In this document: one piece after another, positions 45,195 through 53,927 of the stretch
How the letters are laid out: every line of letters starts with the position of its first letter
Numbering within the stretch: the stretch's first letter is position 1
Assembly: GCA_024226555.1 (NCBI GenBank)
Contig: JAAELO010000631.1
Location: forward strand, 1 to 64,000
Direction of reading: 5' to 3'
DNA: 64,000 nucleotides
DNA from: Desulfobacterales bacterium
GTDB taxonomy: Bacteria; Desulfobacterota; Desulfobacteria; Desulfobacterales; JAAELO01
Notes under the pieces: model-generated
Seen by the model: only the letters and a program-made list of their open reading frames with translations
Told to the model about the DNA's origin: nothing
Databases searched by the model: none
Made by a program: the position numbers and the translations under genes

Positions 45195-46706
45195 TTGATA
45201 TTTGAATTGCGAAAGAATATATTTTTTAATCTGATGGACTTTAAAAAATCACATATTGAACAATTTCTTGATTTTGAGGATGAAAAGGAAAGAGACTTTG
45301 TAATAAAAAAAGATTCTGACCTTTCAAAACAAGTTAGAAATATGCTTGTTTTGAATCCAATAATCAGATTAGAATTTCTAAAAAACAGCCTTGGACCATC
45401 AGATAGTAATCTTTTTGATGGAATTGACACTCAATATTTATGCTTTTCATTATTTGATTTCATTTCAGAGAATATGGTTTTTAATCCAGGGGGACTTCGT
45501 AAAGATATAATTGAATACCTAGCATTTGAAGCTATTGAGATAAAACAGGATCTATCTGATAAAGAAGCCTTTGAAATAGGTGAAATAGTATTGGATTATC
45601 TAAGTAATAGTCGTGAAAATCATAAAGCATTCTCATTTTCATATTTCGATGCAAAAGATAAGATATCGAAAAAAAGAAGTTTCAGGTTAATCAACTATAC
45701 AATATCAGAAGATGGAAGTGGTTATTATTTTTTAACAAGAGATGGATTTGCTGCTTATTTATCTATGTATTTTACTGATTCTGAAAACATTAGTGAGATG
45801 GATGAATTTCTTGTAAAAAAAATGCTGGAACGTGAAAATTTTGATGGAGCTCTTAAAATAGCTAAAAGAAACAGAAAAAGAACAATTGAATATAAGAAAG
45901 AACATGATAAGACCCTTTTAAAAATTAAGAAAGATATTAATAGCATAGACTGGAATACTGATATTAAACCTTTTCTTGAAAGGTCAAGAAAACATATTCA
46001 GGAAAGACTTGATTATGAAGGTGAGATGCTCCAGAAATTAGATACGTATCTTGACCGCGATGATTTTAAAGATATCAGTTCTATGACTATATTACAGGAA
46101 ACAATCCAGGAGTGCCAGAGAAGGCATGGAGATCTTCACAGAACATTGATTGATTATAATGAACAATTTCTTGATGAACAGGTGCGATCCTTTCGTGCTA
46201 ATAAAATTAGTTCTGAAATTAAGGACTTTGAAAAAGATATTCTTGAAAAATCTCTTGGTTTGAGTTTGCAGGAGATTAATTTAATAGCAAATGATATAAC
46301 ATCTTCTTTGAATGTAACAAATTTTCCGAATATTTTTGATCCACTTCAAATAATTTCATTATTCGAAAAAAGTCTTAATACATTGGATGATGAATTTAAA
46401 ACGAAGAAGGAAGATCTTCAAATTTTGAATGAAAAGTCCGAAATATTTACAAAAGATATGATTGAAAAAGTAGATCAATTCCTTAAAAATGAGGCCAAGC
46501 AAGGAAAAACTACTCTTGAGCAGATGGTTAGAAAATCTGTCAATGAAGGATTTTCAGATGATGAGATAAAATGTTTATCATATCTTCTTCTACAATATTT
46601 TGGTGATTCAGAGCTAAATTTCAAATATTTGATATCAAAATCTGGAAAGTTCAAATCGGCCCATATTACAGGAGATAATTTTTTAATAAGGACTAACAAT
46701 GGATAA
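45195..46706 (+). CDS. Kleisin-like subunit of an SMC system (MksF/JetA-like)
   Basis: A 503-residue largely helical protein. The N-terminal winged-helix-like part begins IFELRKNIFFNLMDF, similar in style to Wadjet JetA starts. The middle (~225-330) is a helical bundle with RRHGDLHRTLIDYNEQFLDE, and the C-terminal part (~440-490) has SVNEGFSDDEIKCLSYLLLQ. The start is a TTG at 45195 with no clear Shine-Dalgarno; an ATG at 45234 is an alternative. It overlaps the next gene by eight bases and heads a kleisin-KITE-SMC operon. The kleisin assignment rests mainly on gene order and on general resemblance. Confidence 0.6.
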   Translation: MIFELRKNIFFNLMDFKKSHIEQFLDFEDEKERDFVIKKDSDLSKQVRNMLVLNPIIRLEFLKNSLGPSDSNLFDGIDTQYLCFSLFDFISENMVFNPGGLRKDIIEYLAFEAIEIKQDLSDKEAFEIGEIVLDYLSNSRENHKAFSFSYFDAKDKISKKRSFRLINYTISEDGSGYYFLTRDGFAAYLSMYFTDSENISEMDEFLVKKMLERENFDGALKIAKRNRKRTIEYKKEHDKTLLKIKKDINSIDWNTDIKPFLERSRKHIQERLDYEGEMLQKLDTYLDRDDFKDISSMTILQETIQECQRRHGDLHRTLIDYNEQFLDEQVRSFRANKISSEIKDFEKDILEKSLGLSLQEINLIANDITSSLNVTNFPNIFDPLQIISLFEKSLNTLDDEFKTKKEDLQILNEKSEIFTKDMIEKVDQFLKNEAKQGKTTLEQMVRKSVNEGFSDDEIKCLSYLLLQYFGDSELNFKYLISKSGKFKSAHITGDNFLIRTNNG

Positions 46707-47412
46707 TGAAATAGTATTTAAAGCATCACGCCTTATATATAAAGGAATTAATTCAAAATCCAATCCTTTAAGGGATAAGGAGTTCAAAGAACTTCTTAAT
46801 CTCGCATTTTCGTCCTCTGAATTTCTAAGTATAGTTGAATCCATAGCTGATGGTATGTCACTTGTGATTGTTGATATTTCGGAAAAAGGATTAATCATTT
46901 CTCCAAAAAACTCTGAAAGTTCTTTTTCAATGAATATAGTAGATTATAGGAAAGAACTAAAAAGTGATGGGGCTGAAGCAAGTATCGCAATTGCAGCTCT
47001 CACTCAAATAGCTGTTGCGTTCTCACTTTTTCCAACTGATAATGAACTAGATGAGGATGAGTCTCTGTTAAACTGCAGTACTACAATTAAAGATATATAT
47101 GAAACTTTAGTAAAGATCTGTACCAATATTACAAAGGAAGAGGATAGCTACGATATTCCAATTGAACTTAAAACTGTAGCAGAGTTGATTTTAGAGCTTC
47201 CTGTAAATATACCGACACAAACAAGACCTACTTTCAAGTCTTTAAACGGGTCCGTCTCTATAATTGTAAGTCACCTTGAAGATAATGGACTTTTAAAATT
47301 TGAAGAAAGTATGACCGGTGGGTTCTACTTTCCTACATATAAGTATCATAAGTTACTTAAAAGAAGAGGTGCTGGTAAACTGTTTGACATTTTGCACCAA
47401 CAAACAAGTTAG
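46699..47412 (+). CDS. KITE/MukE-like subunit of the SMC system (MksE/JetB-like)
   Basis: A 237-residue protein placed between the kleisin-like and SMC genes, the usual position of MukE/MksE/JetB. It has a helical N-terminus (RLIYKGINSKSNPLRDKEFK) and probable tandem winged helices, with GSVSIIVSHLEDNGLLKFEE as recognition helix and wing and FYFPTYKYHKLL at the end. KITE proteins bind the kleisin and DNA. It overlaps the upstream gene by eight bases, with eight bases to the SMC gene. Confidence 0.62.
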   Translation: MDNEIVFKASRLIYKGINSKSNPLRDKEFKELLNLAFSSSEFLSIVESIADGMSLVIVDISEKGLIISPKNSESSFSMNIVDYRKELKSDGAEASIAIAALTQIAVAFSLFPTDNELDEDESLLNCSTTIKDIYETLVKICTNITKEEDSYDIPIELKTVAELILELPVNIPTQTRPTFKSLNGSVSIIVSHLEDNGLLKFEESMTGGFYFPTYKYHKLLKRRGAGKLFDILHQQTS

Positions 47413-47420
47413 GTTTTTTT

Positions 47421-50400
47421 ATGTATAATATCAGAAATATTTATTTGGATAATGTAGGATACAAAGATGCATGGTTTAATAATCTGACTATTCCTTTATT
47501 TGAATACCATACAGATAAAGTTTCAAATACTGTTTTAAGCTTAACAAATGGTGGTGGTAAAACTACAATATTAAGTCTTATTTTTAGCTGTTTCGTTCCT
47601 GAACAGAGAAATTTTATACAACATCTACAAAAACCAGGGCACCACTTTAAAGATTATTTTGAAAATACTCCTGGATTAATACTTATAGAACTTGAAAAAC
47701 TTGCAGAAAAAGAAACAAATCTTTTTGATGATAAATTTATTATTGGCCAATACGTTTATATAAATCCGTCAGATAATGAGCCGGTAAGATATTTTTTCTC
47801 ATTTGCCCCGGATACATTCGACATAAATTCTATACCTACAAATGGAAATGGTCAACTAACCTCAAGAAGCGATCTGAAAAAATGGTTAAATGAATCATCA
47901 GGTACTTATTCCAATTTTTATTATACATCTAAACAATCTGAATGGAGGCAGTGGCTTGATAAAAATAGTATTGATACCTGGCTTGCTGAAAAACAGGTTG
48001 GTTTTTGCAGGTCTGAAGGTGGTATTGATAAGTTTATGAGTTTTCAAAGTGAAAGGGATTTTTTAAAAGAGTTCTTTTTTATGTCCTTATCCACAGAGGA
48101 TTCTGAAGATGTCAGATCGGTTCTGTCTCTCTCACTAAAGAAACTTAAAAGAAGACCACATTTTGAAAAACAGAGTAAACTTTTAGAGGATTTAAAAGCA
48201 AAACAAAAAATATTAAGTGATGAAGCATCAAAATATCTTGAATCATCCAAAATATATAACCTTAATGCTTTCAATTCAAAATCTCTATATACAACATTAT
48301 CCTCTGACATAAAGAGACTTGAAGTATTATTAAAAAATGAAAAAACACAACTTGATAATAAAAGTAAATTATCAATAGAACTAAATAATACGTTATCTCA
48401 AAATACATTAAAAACATGTTCTATTGAATATTTTATTCTGAAAGAACAGATTTCATTATTTGAATCAGAATTAAAAGATAATAGTGAGGAGAAAGAAAAT
48501 TGTATTAAAAAAGAGGTTAATTGTAAGGCTGCTCTAATTCAGAAAAAAATTGATATAATTGATAGATCATTAGATGATCTTAACAGATCTATGAGTGAAG
48601 ATAGCTCTATAAATGAGCTCAAAATAGTTAGGGATAAAAGTGCGTCACTTCTTTCTTTAAAATTAGAGTCCAGGATTATTGATTTAGATAAATCAGTTAA
48701 GGTTATTACTACAAAAAATAATGAAATTTCAATTTCAAATGAAAACCTTGAAAAAGATAAAATAAGTATAAATTATAAATATTCCATAGCAAAAGAAAAT
48801 GTTGCTGTAATTAAATCGTTTGAAACACTGAAGAATTCAGGATTAAAAAAGCTTAGAGATGATGGAATAATTAATAATGAAAACCCGGAAGATAAAATTG
48901 ATCAATTAACAAAAATTATTAATGATACAGAGATTTCAATAGAATCAAATAGTAAGGAAATTATTGAAATTAAAAAAGAAATTGATGACATAAGTATCTG
49001 TTTAAAAAGTGCAGAAAATGAAATAACAGGTTATGAGAATAAGATTAGTAACCTTTTGCACAAAATTAATGACGCTGATTCTAACAGGAAAGAGATTTTA
49101 AACAGTAAAATATTCGCTCAATTTTTCGGAACCAACGATTTTGATATCGATAATATTGACATTTCAAGGGATTTGAACTCTTTAATTGAAAGAGTTAAAG
49201 TTAGTTCAAACAACATATTAATAAATAAAGAATCCATTTTAAAAGAACTTGAAAAACTTAAAAAAATAAAATTTGCCATAGATAACCCAAACACAGTAAT
49301 CGCATTAGAATTTTTGCATAAAAATGATATTGCATCTGCCAAACTATATTCTGAATTTCTTTCAGATTATTACAAAAAAGATCTTAAATCATTAAAAAAG
49401 CATATTGAATCAAATACTGGTAGATATACAGGTATTTGTGTATCTATAGAGGACTTTAAAAGAATTGAAGAGATATCAGACAAATGTGAACTTGATTATC
49501 CTGTAACCGTTTCTATTGCTGAAATTGTTAATGAGAAAAATAATTATTTTACAATTTTTGGTAAAGATGAAACATTTTATAGCATTGATGAAGTTAAAAA
49601 AAGAATCGGATCATTAAAAAGAAGTATTAAAATCTCAGATGATAAATATGATAAATATAATAGTGAGTTAAATGACCTTTACTTAATAAAAGTTAAAATA
49701 AAAAACTATTTGTCCTGTTATGGTAATGGTAAATTCAATAGTTACAAATCAGAATTTGATTCTATTCATGAAGAAAAAATTGAACTTATAAATAAAAACA
49801 GCCTGTTTAAAATTCAAAAAGAATCATTTGAAAAACAATTGGATGAATTAAATAATGAAGTTAACAGTTTAAGTGAAATTAGAAGTAATACCAGAAATTC
49901 ATTTAATAACCTTAAAACTTATTATGACGAATATCATACTAAATCTGTTAAATACAAAGTTGAACTAAAAAGTTTAGAGAAAAATATAGAATCATTTGAA
50001 AAAGAGATCTCTGATTGTGAAGAAAAAATATTAAAAAATAACTCTTTGTTTGAGAAAAACAATAATCAAATTTTCGAATATAAAAATTTAACGAAAGAGT
50101 TCCAAACAGAGATTGAAAATATTGTTTTTGATAAGATAGTAAAAGTTAATAATGAAGAGGTTCAAAATATTCCAACTGAAAACCTGAGAAGTCGTTACAA
50201 AAATGATAATCAAACTTTGAATGCAGGTCTATCAGATAGGAGTTTTGATAATATAAAGAGTTTAATTGATTCTAAAAATGAACAGAAAAAATCTCTTATA
50301 TATGATCTAAGTAGATATAAAGAGATAGATCATAAATTAGTTGAAGAGCTATCTAAAAAAGATGATTCTACAATAATAGAAATTGAAGAAGAAGCCAGGG

Positions 50401-51713
50401 ATATAATCCATGAACTTATGGATAGATCAGGATCACTAAAAACCGAAATAAAGAAATTAAAAAAATCCTTAAAAAAGATTAAATCAACAGATACTTCACT
50501 TGAATCGTTTAAATTAACAGATTTAAAGGATCTTTTAATTAAAACAAAAGATGAAGAGATAAAAATAATAAAAGAAATTGAAATTTTAAAAAATGAATCA
50601 AAAAGGTTTTATCACAAGATAGAAAACCTTGAAAAAATAAACAGAGAGACAAAACTACTAATAAAAAACATCAGGTTAGATGACCAATTAAGTTTTGAAA
50701 GTCTTTCAGAAATAACATTAAATGACGATATTGCTGAAAGAGAAAGTCTTGTTGATTCAGTAAACGTAAAATTTTCAGAAAGTCTCAAAGAACAGAATAT
50801 GTTTAAAGAAAAATCCTTTAAATTCTTTAATGATTTAATTGAGTTCGCTAAAAATGATTCTTTTAAGTCTATAGAACCAAATTTATCTTCAGAAATATCA
50901 AGAAGTGATTTTGAAAATACATGTAAATATATAGATAATCAACTTCAGAAAACCAATGAAAGAATTGATAGTGTAAATGCTGTTATAGATGAGTCTCAAA
51001 AAGATATGGATCTTTGTGTTAATAAATTAATGAATCATACCACAATGGCTTTTTCAAAATTAAAAAGAGCCGTGAAAATTTCAGAACTCCCTGATTCTCT
51101 TAATAACTACGGTGGAAAAAAAGTATTAAAAATAAATACAGATATAAATTCAATACCATTTTCAGTAAGAAGAGATGAAATTGAAAATTATGTTAAAAGA
51201 TTAACAGAATCTGAGCATATTCCTGATGTTGGAACAACAAATGGAGATGAATTGACTGCAGATGCTGTTCAATCTATCGTAAGATCTAAAAATGCTAAAG
51301 GTTTGGTAGGTATAAAAATTATTAAATTATCACGTAATATAACCTACACACCTGTTGAGAAAGTGACTGGTAGTGGTGGTGAAAGTATGACTTCTGCATT
51401 ATTACTATATCTTGTTATGGCTCAGTTAAGAGCCGAATCAAAAGGTGGGAGTAAAGATTCAGCTGGTGGTTTTCTCTTAATGGATAATCCTTTTGCTAAA
51501 GCAACTAAACCAGAATTTGTAAAAGCCCAGGTTGAATTAGCAAACTCATTAGGTTTTCAACTCATTTATGCCACCGGAATTAAAGATTTGAACGCAATAT
51601 CCCAGTTTGCACATATTGTTCAACTAAGGCCCTACTCATATGATAAAGTAAATGGTAGAGTAAATGTTGATAAAATTAGTATAGAATCCGCAGAAATATC
51701 TACACTTAATTAG
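47421..51713 (+). CDS. SMC-like ATPase (MukB/MksB/JetC-related) with altered Walker motifs
   Basis: A 1430-residue SMC-family protein. N-terminal ATPase half with the P-loop LTNGGGKTT (~41-49), in which the first Gly of GxxxxGK is Leu. Very long coiled coils at ~240-560 and ~720-1240. A globular hinge-like segment at ~580-700 (ALEFLHKNDIASAKLYSEFL). C-terminal ATPase half with signature GSGGES (~1316) and Walker B FLLMDNPF, where Asn1356 occupies the usual catalytic Glu position. QLIYATGIKDLNAISQF follows. A related style of DNPF Walker B occurs in some SMC-like ATPases as I recall. Partner genes precede it. No JetD-like Toprim nuclease follows within the window. Confidence 0.85.
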   Translation: MYNIRNIYLDNVGYKDAWFNNLTIPLFEYHTDKVSNTVLSLTNGGGKTTILSLIFSCFVPEQRNFIQHLQKPGHHFKDYFENTPGLILIELEKLAEKETNLFDDKFIIGQYVYINPSDNEPVRYFFSFAPDTFDINSIPTNGNGQLTSRSDLKKWLNESSGTYSNFYYTSKQSEWRQWLDKNSIDTWLAEKQVGFCRSEGGIDKFMSFQSERDFLKEFFFMSLSTEDSEDVRSVLSLSLKKLKRRPHFEKQSKLLEDLKAKQKILSDEASKYLESSKIYNLNAFNSKSLYTTLSSDIKRLEVLLKNEKTQLDNKSKLSIELNNTLSQNTLKTCSIEYFILKEQISLFESELKDNSEEKENCIKKEVNCKAALIQKKIDIIDRSLDDLNRSMSEDSSINELKIVRDKSASLLSLKLESRIIDLDKSVKVITTKNNEISISNENLEKDKISINYKYSIAKENVAVIKSFETLKNSGLKKLRDDGIINNENPEDKIDQLTKIINDTEISIESNSKEIIEIKKEIDDISICLKSAENEITGYENKISNLLHKINDADSNRKEILNSKIFAQFFGTNDFDIDNIDISRDLNSLIERVKVSSNNILINKESILKELEKLKKIKFAIDNPNTVIALEFLHKNDIASAKLYSEFLSDYYKKDLKSLKKHIESNTGRYTGICVSIEDFKRIEEISDKCELDYPVTVSIAEIVNEKNNYFTIFGKDETFYSIDEVKKRIGSLKRSIKISDDKYDKYNSELNDLYLIKVKIKNYLSCYGNGKFNSYKSEFDSIHEEKIELINKNSLFKIQKESFEKQLDELNNEVNSLSEIRSNTRNSFNNLKTYYDEYHTKSVKYKVELKSLEKNIESFEKEISDCEEKILKNNSLFEKNNNQIFEYKNLTKEFQTEIENIVFDKIVKVNNEEVQNIPTENLRSRYKNDNQTLNAGLSDRSFDNIKSLIDSKNEQKKSLIYDLSRYKEIDHKLVEELSKKDDSTIIEIEEEARDIIHELMDRSGSLKTEIKKLKKSLKKIKSTDTSLESFKLTDLKDLLIKTKDEEIKIIKEIEILKNESKRFYHKIENLEKINRETKLLIKNIRLDDQLSFESLSEITLNDDIAERESLVDSVNVKFSESLKEQNMFKEKSFKFFNDLIEFAKNDSFKSIEPNLSSEISRSDFENTCKYIDNQLQKTNERIDSVNAVIDESQKDMDLCVNKLMNHTTMAFSKLKRAVKISELPDSLNNYGGKKVLKINTDINSIPFSVRRDEIENYVKRLTESEHIPDVGTTNGDELTADAVQSIVRSKNAKGLVGIKIIKLSRNITYTPVEKVTGSGGESMTSALLLYLVMAQLRAESKGGSKDSAGGFLLMDNPFAKATKPEFVKAQVELANSLGFQLIYATGIKDLNAISQFAHIVQLRPYSYDKVNGRVNVDKISIESAEISTLN

Positions 51714-51837
51714 AGATTACCATATAATATTACATTTATATCCCTTATTTTAAAAAAGATTACATATTGTCACTTTAAATGGTATTATCTTTATAAACAT
51801 CACTTTATTATTAATATACGTCATAAAGGATTCTCAT

Positions 51838-52146
51838 ATGTATTTTACTCGAACAAGTCTAAATTATACTATAAATGAGACAAGTCTTTCAGATTTAATA
51901 AATTATAATGAAGTTTTGGTTTTGGAAGTTATGAGTGAAATATTTGAAAAAGAAGATATAATATGTAAATGTCCGGTTTGTACAGAGGACATTTACGCAT
52001 TATCTTTGAATTCGCTACCAGCTAAGTATATACAAGATAGCAGAATAAAAAACTATATAGAAAGTACCTCTTATATTTCAAAGGATGATGTAAAAAAAGT
52101 TGTTATGAATGCTGTTCGTAAAGTTCATAACAACCCATGTCACTAA
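51838..52146 (+). CDS. ComFB-like late-competence family protein
   Basis: A 102-residue protein with the ComFB pattern: LINYNEVLVLEVMSEIFEKE, the CKCPVCTEDIYALSLNSLPA segment with three cysteines, a YI..S.IKNYI continuation and a C-terminal helix. In Bacillus the homologue is part of a competence operon without known function; elsewhere the family appears alone. It starts 124 bases after the SMC stop and may have its own promoter. A zinc-binding or signal-responsive role is possible. Confidence 0.78.
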   Translation: MYFTRTSLNYTINETSLSDLINYNEVLVLEVMSEIFEKEDIICKCPVCTEDIYALSLNSLPAKYIQDSRIKNYIESTSYISKDDVKKVVMNAVRKVHNNPCH

Positions 52147-52151
52147 ATACA

Positions 52152-52304
52152 GGGAAACTCTAATAATTAGTATTTTGATTGAAAAACAAGGATGAGATAA
52201 AGATAACGAGCTGTTTATAAAATGCTTTTCTTTTTATAAAGTTTACAGTTCTTTTTATCTAATAACGCAGTTGTTCGGTCAAAAGGCAATTATTAGAGAT
52301 TCCC
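52152..52304 (+). repeat. MITE-like element, copy 4
   Basis: It begins GGGAAACTCTAATAATTAG and ends CAATTATTAGAGATTCCC. Inside are TTTTATAAAGTTTACAGTT and GTTGTTCGGTCAAAAGGC, shared with copies 5 and 7. It exactly fills the gap between the ComFB-like gene and the convergent small DNA-binding-like gene. Confidence 0.85.
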
Positions 52305-52306
52305 TA

Positions 52307-52522
52307 CTACAAAAAAAGAGCTTCTTTACCTTTTTTTTCAATTTCATCTGCCGATAGTCCTCTGTATTTATGTATCAACAAATTAATCGCAGTTTCCAGA
52401 AGTGCTTTTTGATCCTCCTCAAATTCAATTCCAATGATTTTAAGTGTTTTTAATTGAGATTTTCCAATTGTTACACAAACACGACCCGAATCTGGTGTAA
52501 TATGATATTTTTGTCTTGCCAT
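52307..52522 (-). CDS. Small ribbon-helix-helix-like protein
   Basis: A 71-residue protein. GRVCVTIGKSQLKTLKIIG could be the beta strand and first helix and KALLETAINLLIHKYRG the second helix of a ribbon-helix-helix DNA-binding fold. The assignment is tentative. It is divergent from the tyrosine recombinase at 52883, with a 28-bp palindrome between them, which suits a small autoregulator. The C-terminus abuts a MITE-like element. Confidence 0.5.
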   Translation of the reverse strand: MARQKYHITPDSGRVCVTIGKSQLKTLKIIGIEFEEDQKALLETAINLLIHKYRGLSADEIEKKGKEALFL

Positions 52523-52882
52523 TATTATTTCCTATTTAAAAGTTGTTTATGTGCATAAATATCATTTAAGCGTTTTAAAAGCAATTTATTTACATAAATA
52601 GATCGAAAATGGCTTTAATTAGATTTAATGTACTTAATAGTTACAATATTTAGATAAACATATTTTTGAACCATAAAATAATGCAGATATAAGAAAAAGA
52701 TTGATAAAATTCCTGGATTATAATATAAATAGCCCAATATAGTTATATTGGGCTATAATATTGAAATCGTTTTTTTTAAAAGTACACATTAATACATGTA
52801 AAATGATTTTTAATTAAAATATGGTGCATTTAATATTGGGCAATATAATGATTTTCAAATTTGATATATAAGGATATATGCA
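52523..52882. other. Divergent spacer with palindrome, upstream of recombinase
   Basis: Very AT-rich. It contains the perfect palindrome at 52729-52756 and, at 52833-52848, a further TATTGGGCAATATA that repeats its half-site. No ORF was seen. Confidence 0.6.
52729..52756. promoter_or_regulatory. 28-bp perfect palindrome, possible operator or recombination site
   Basis: ATAGCCCAATATA, a GT spacer and TATATTGGGCTAT form two 13-base arms. A further half-site TATTGGGC occurs at 52834-52841. It lies between the small DNA-binding-like gene and the recombinase gene. No T tract supports a terminator. Confidence 0.55.
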
Positions 52883-53803
52883 ATGAAAAAATCTGAATTT
52901 ATTCCAGAATACGAAACTAATATTATTGAAACATTAGATACATATTTTGATGAAATGAAAGCAATTGATCGTTTGAACCATAATACTATTTATAACAGAG
53001 AGTTTGAGTTAAAAAGGTTTATATCTTTTTGCAAGTCAAATAATATTGATAAACCTTATATGATTAACAGAAAGATAGTTATTTCTTATTTGGGTATTTT
53101 AAATATAACATCTGCTTCTAAAAAGACAGTTATGTTCATTTTAGAACGTTATATGGACTATTTGGTTAATGAAAACCTGATTCTTGAAAATTGGGCATCA
53201 CTAATCCCTAAACCTAAGTCTTATATGCCAGAGTCTGACCACTTAACTCTTGACGAGATAAATACACTTTTTCAAAGTGAAGCTAATAATGCTAAAGAAA
53301 AATTCATTGATCGTAATATTCTGTTGTTAACACTTTTTACTAACTTATGCCTTCGTGTTTCAGAAGTTTTAAATCTAAAGTTTAAAGATGTAAGATTTGA
53401 ATCAAAAGAGATCTGGATAAAAAGAAAAAGGTCCAAAATTGCAAAAATATTTTTAAATGATCACATAGTTGAAAAATTTAAAAACTGGTATTCAAAAAGG
53501 GATGAATTTAAAGGTTCTGAATCAGATTGGATTTTTATTTCAACAAGAGGTACACAACTTACTCCAAGGCAAACAAGGCACATAATTGGTCAATCACTGC
53601 AAAAAGCAGGTATTGAGAAAAGAAAAAGTGGTACACACCTATTAAGACACTCTGGAGCAAGTTTGTTATCTGAAGCAGGTGAAAACCCGACAATGATACA
53701 ATATTTGCTTGGTCATGAGAATATCGCAACTACCAATAGATATCTACACTTTAACTCCAAAGCTATGAAAGAGATGGTTCAAAGGAGTCCTTCTTTTGGA
53801 TAA
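52883..53803 (+). CDS. Tyrosine recombinase (XerC/D-like)
   Basis: A 306-residue integrase of Xer length. N-terminal SAM-like DNA-binding domain (~10-105). Catalytic domain with Arg in LCLRVSEVLNLK, a lysine in the beta hairpin, HLLRHSGASLL (His-x-x-Arg), LLGHENIATTNRY with His and the Tyr nucleophile. All residues of the R-K-H-R-H-Y set appear present. There are no phage genes, tRNA or att repeats nearby, so it may be the housekeeping Xer or a small element's recombinase. ATATAAGGA lies before the ATG. Confidence 0.88.
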   Translation: MKKSEFIPEYETNIIETLDTYFDEMKAIDRLNHNTIYNREFELKRFISFCKSNNIDKPYMINRKIVISYLGILNITSASKKTVMFILERYMDYLVNENLILENWASLIPKPKSYMPESDHLTLDEINTLFQSEANNAKEKFIDRNILLLTLFTNLCLRVSEVLNLKFKDVRFESKEIWIKRKRSKIAKIFLNDHIVEKFKNWYSKRDEFKGSESDWIFISTRGTQLTPRQTRHIIGQSLQKAGIEKRKSGTHLLRHSGASLLSEAGENPTMIQYLLGHENIATTNRYLHFNSKAMKEMVQRSPSFG

Positions 53804-53927
53804 ATCTTGATTAAATCAAATATATTGTTATAAAGTTTAAACATGATTTTTTTACTTTAAAGAATAAAAATAAACTTATAATCAAAATTCATCTAATAAT
53901 TGTTCATAAATCTTTTAAAGGGGTAAA

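Noticed and set aside
45195..52146. Calling the SMC operon a complete Wadjet (JetABCD) system
   Set aside because: No Toprim/JetD-like gene is present next to it, and the first two subunits are only loosely similar to JetA and JetB, so only a related SMC system is claimed.
52729..53803. Calling the palindrome plus recombinase a dif/Xer module or a prophage
   Set aside because: The arms are 13 bases with a 2-base centre, unlike the 11-6-11 layout of dif, and no phage structural genes or att repeats were seen.
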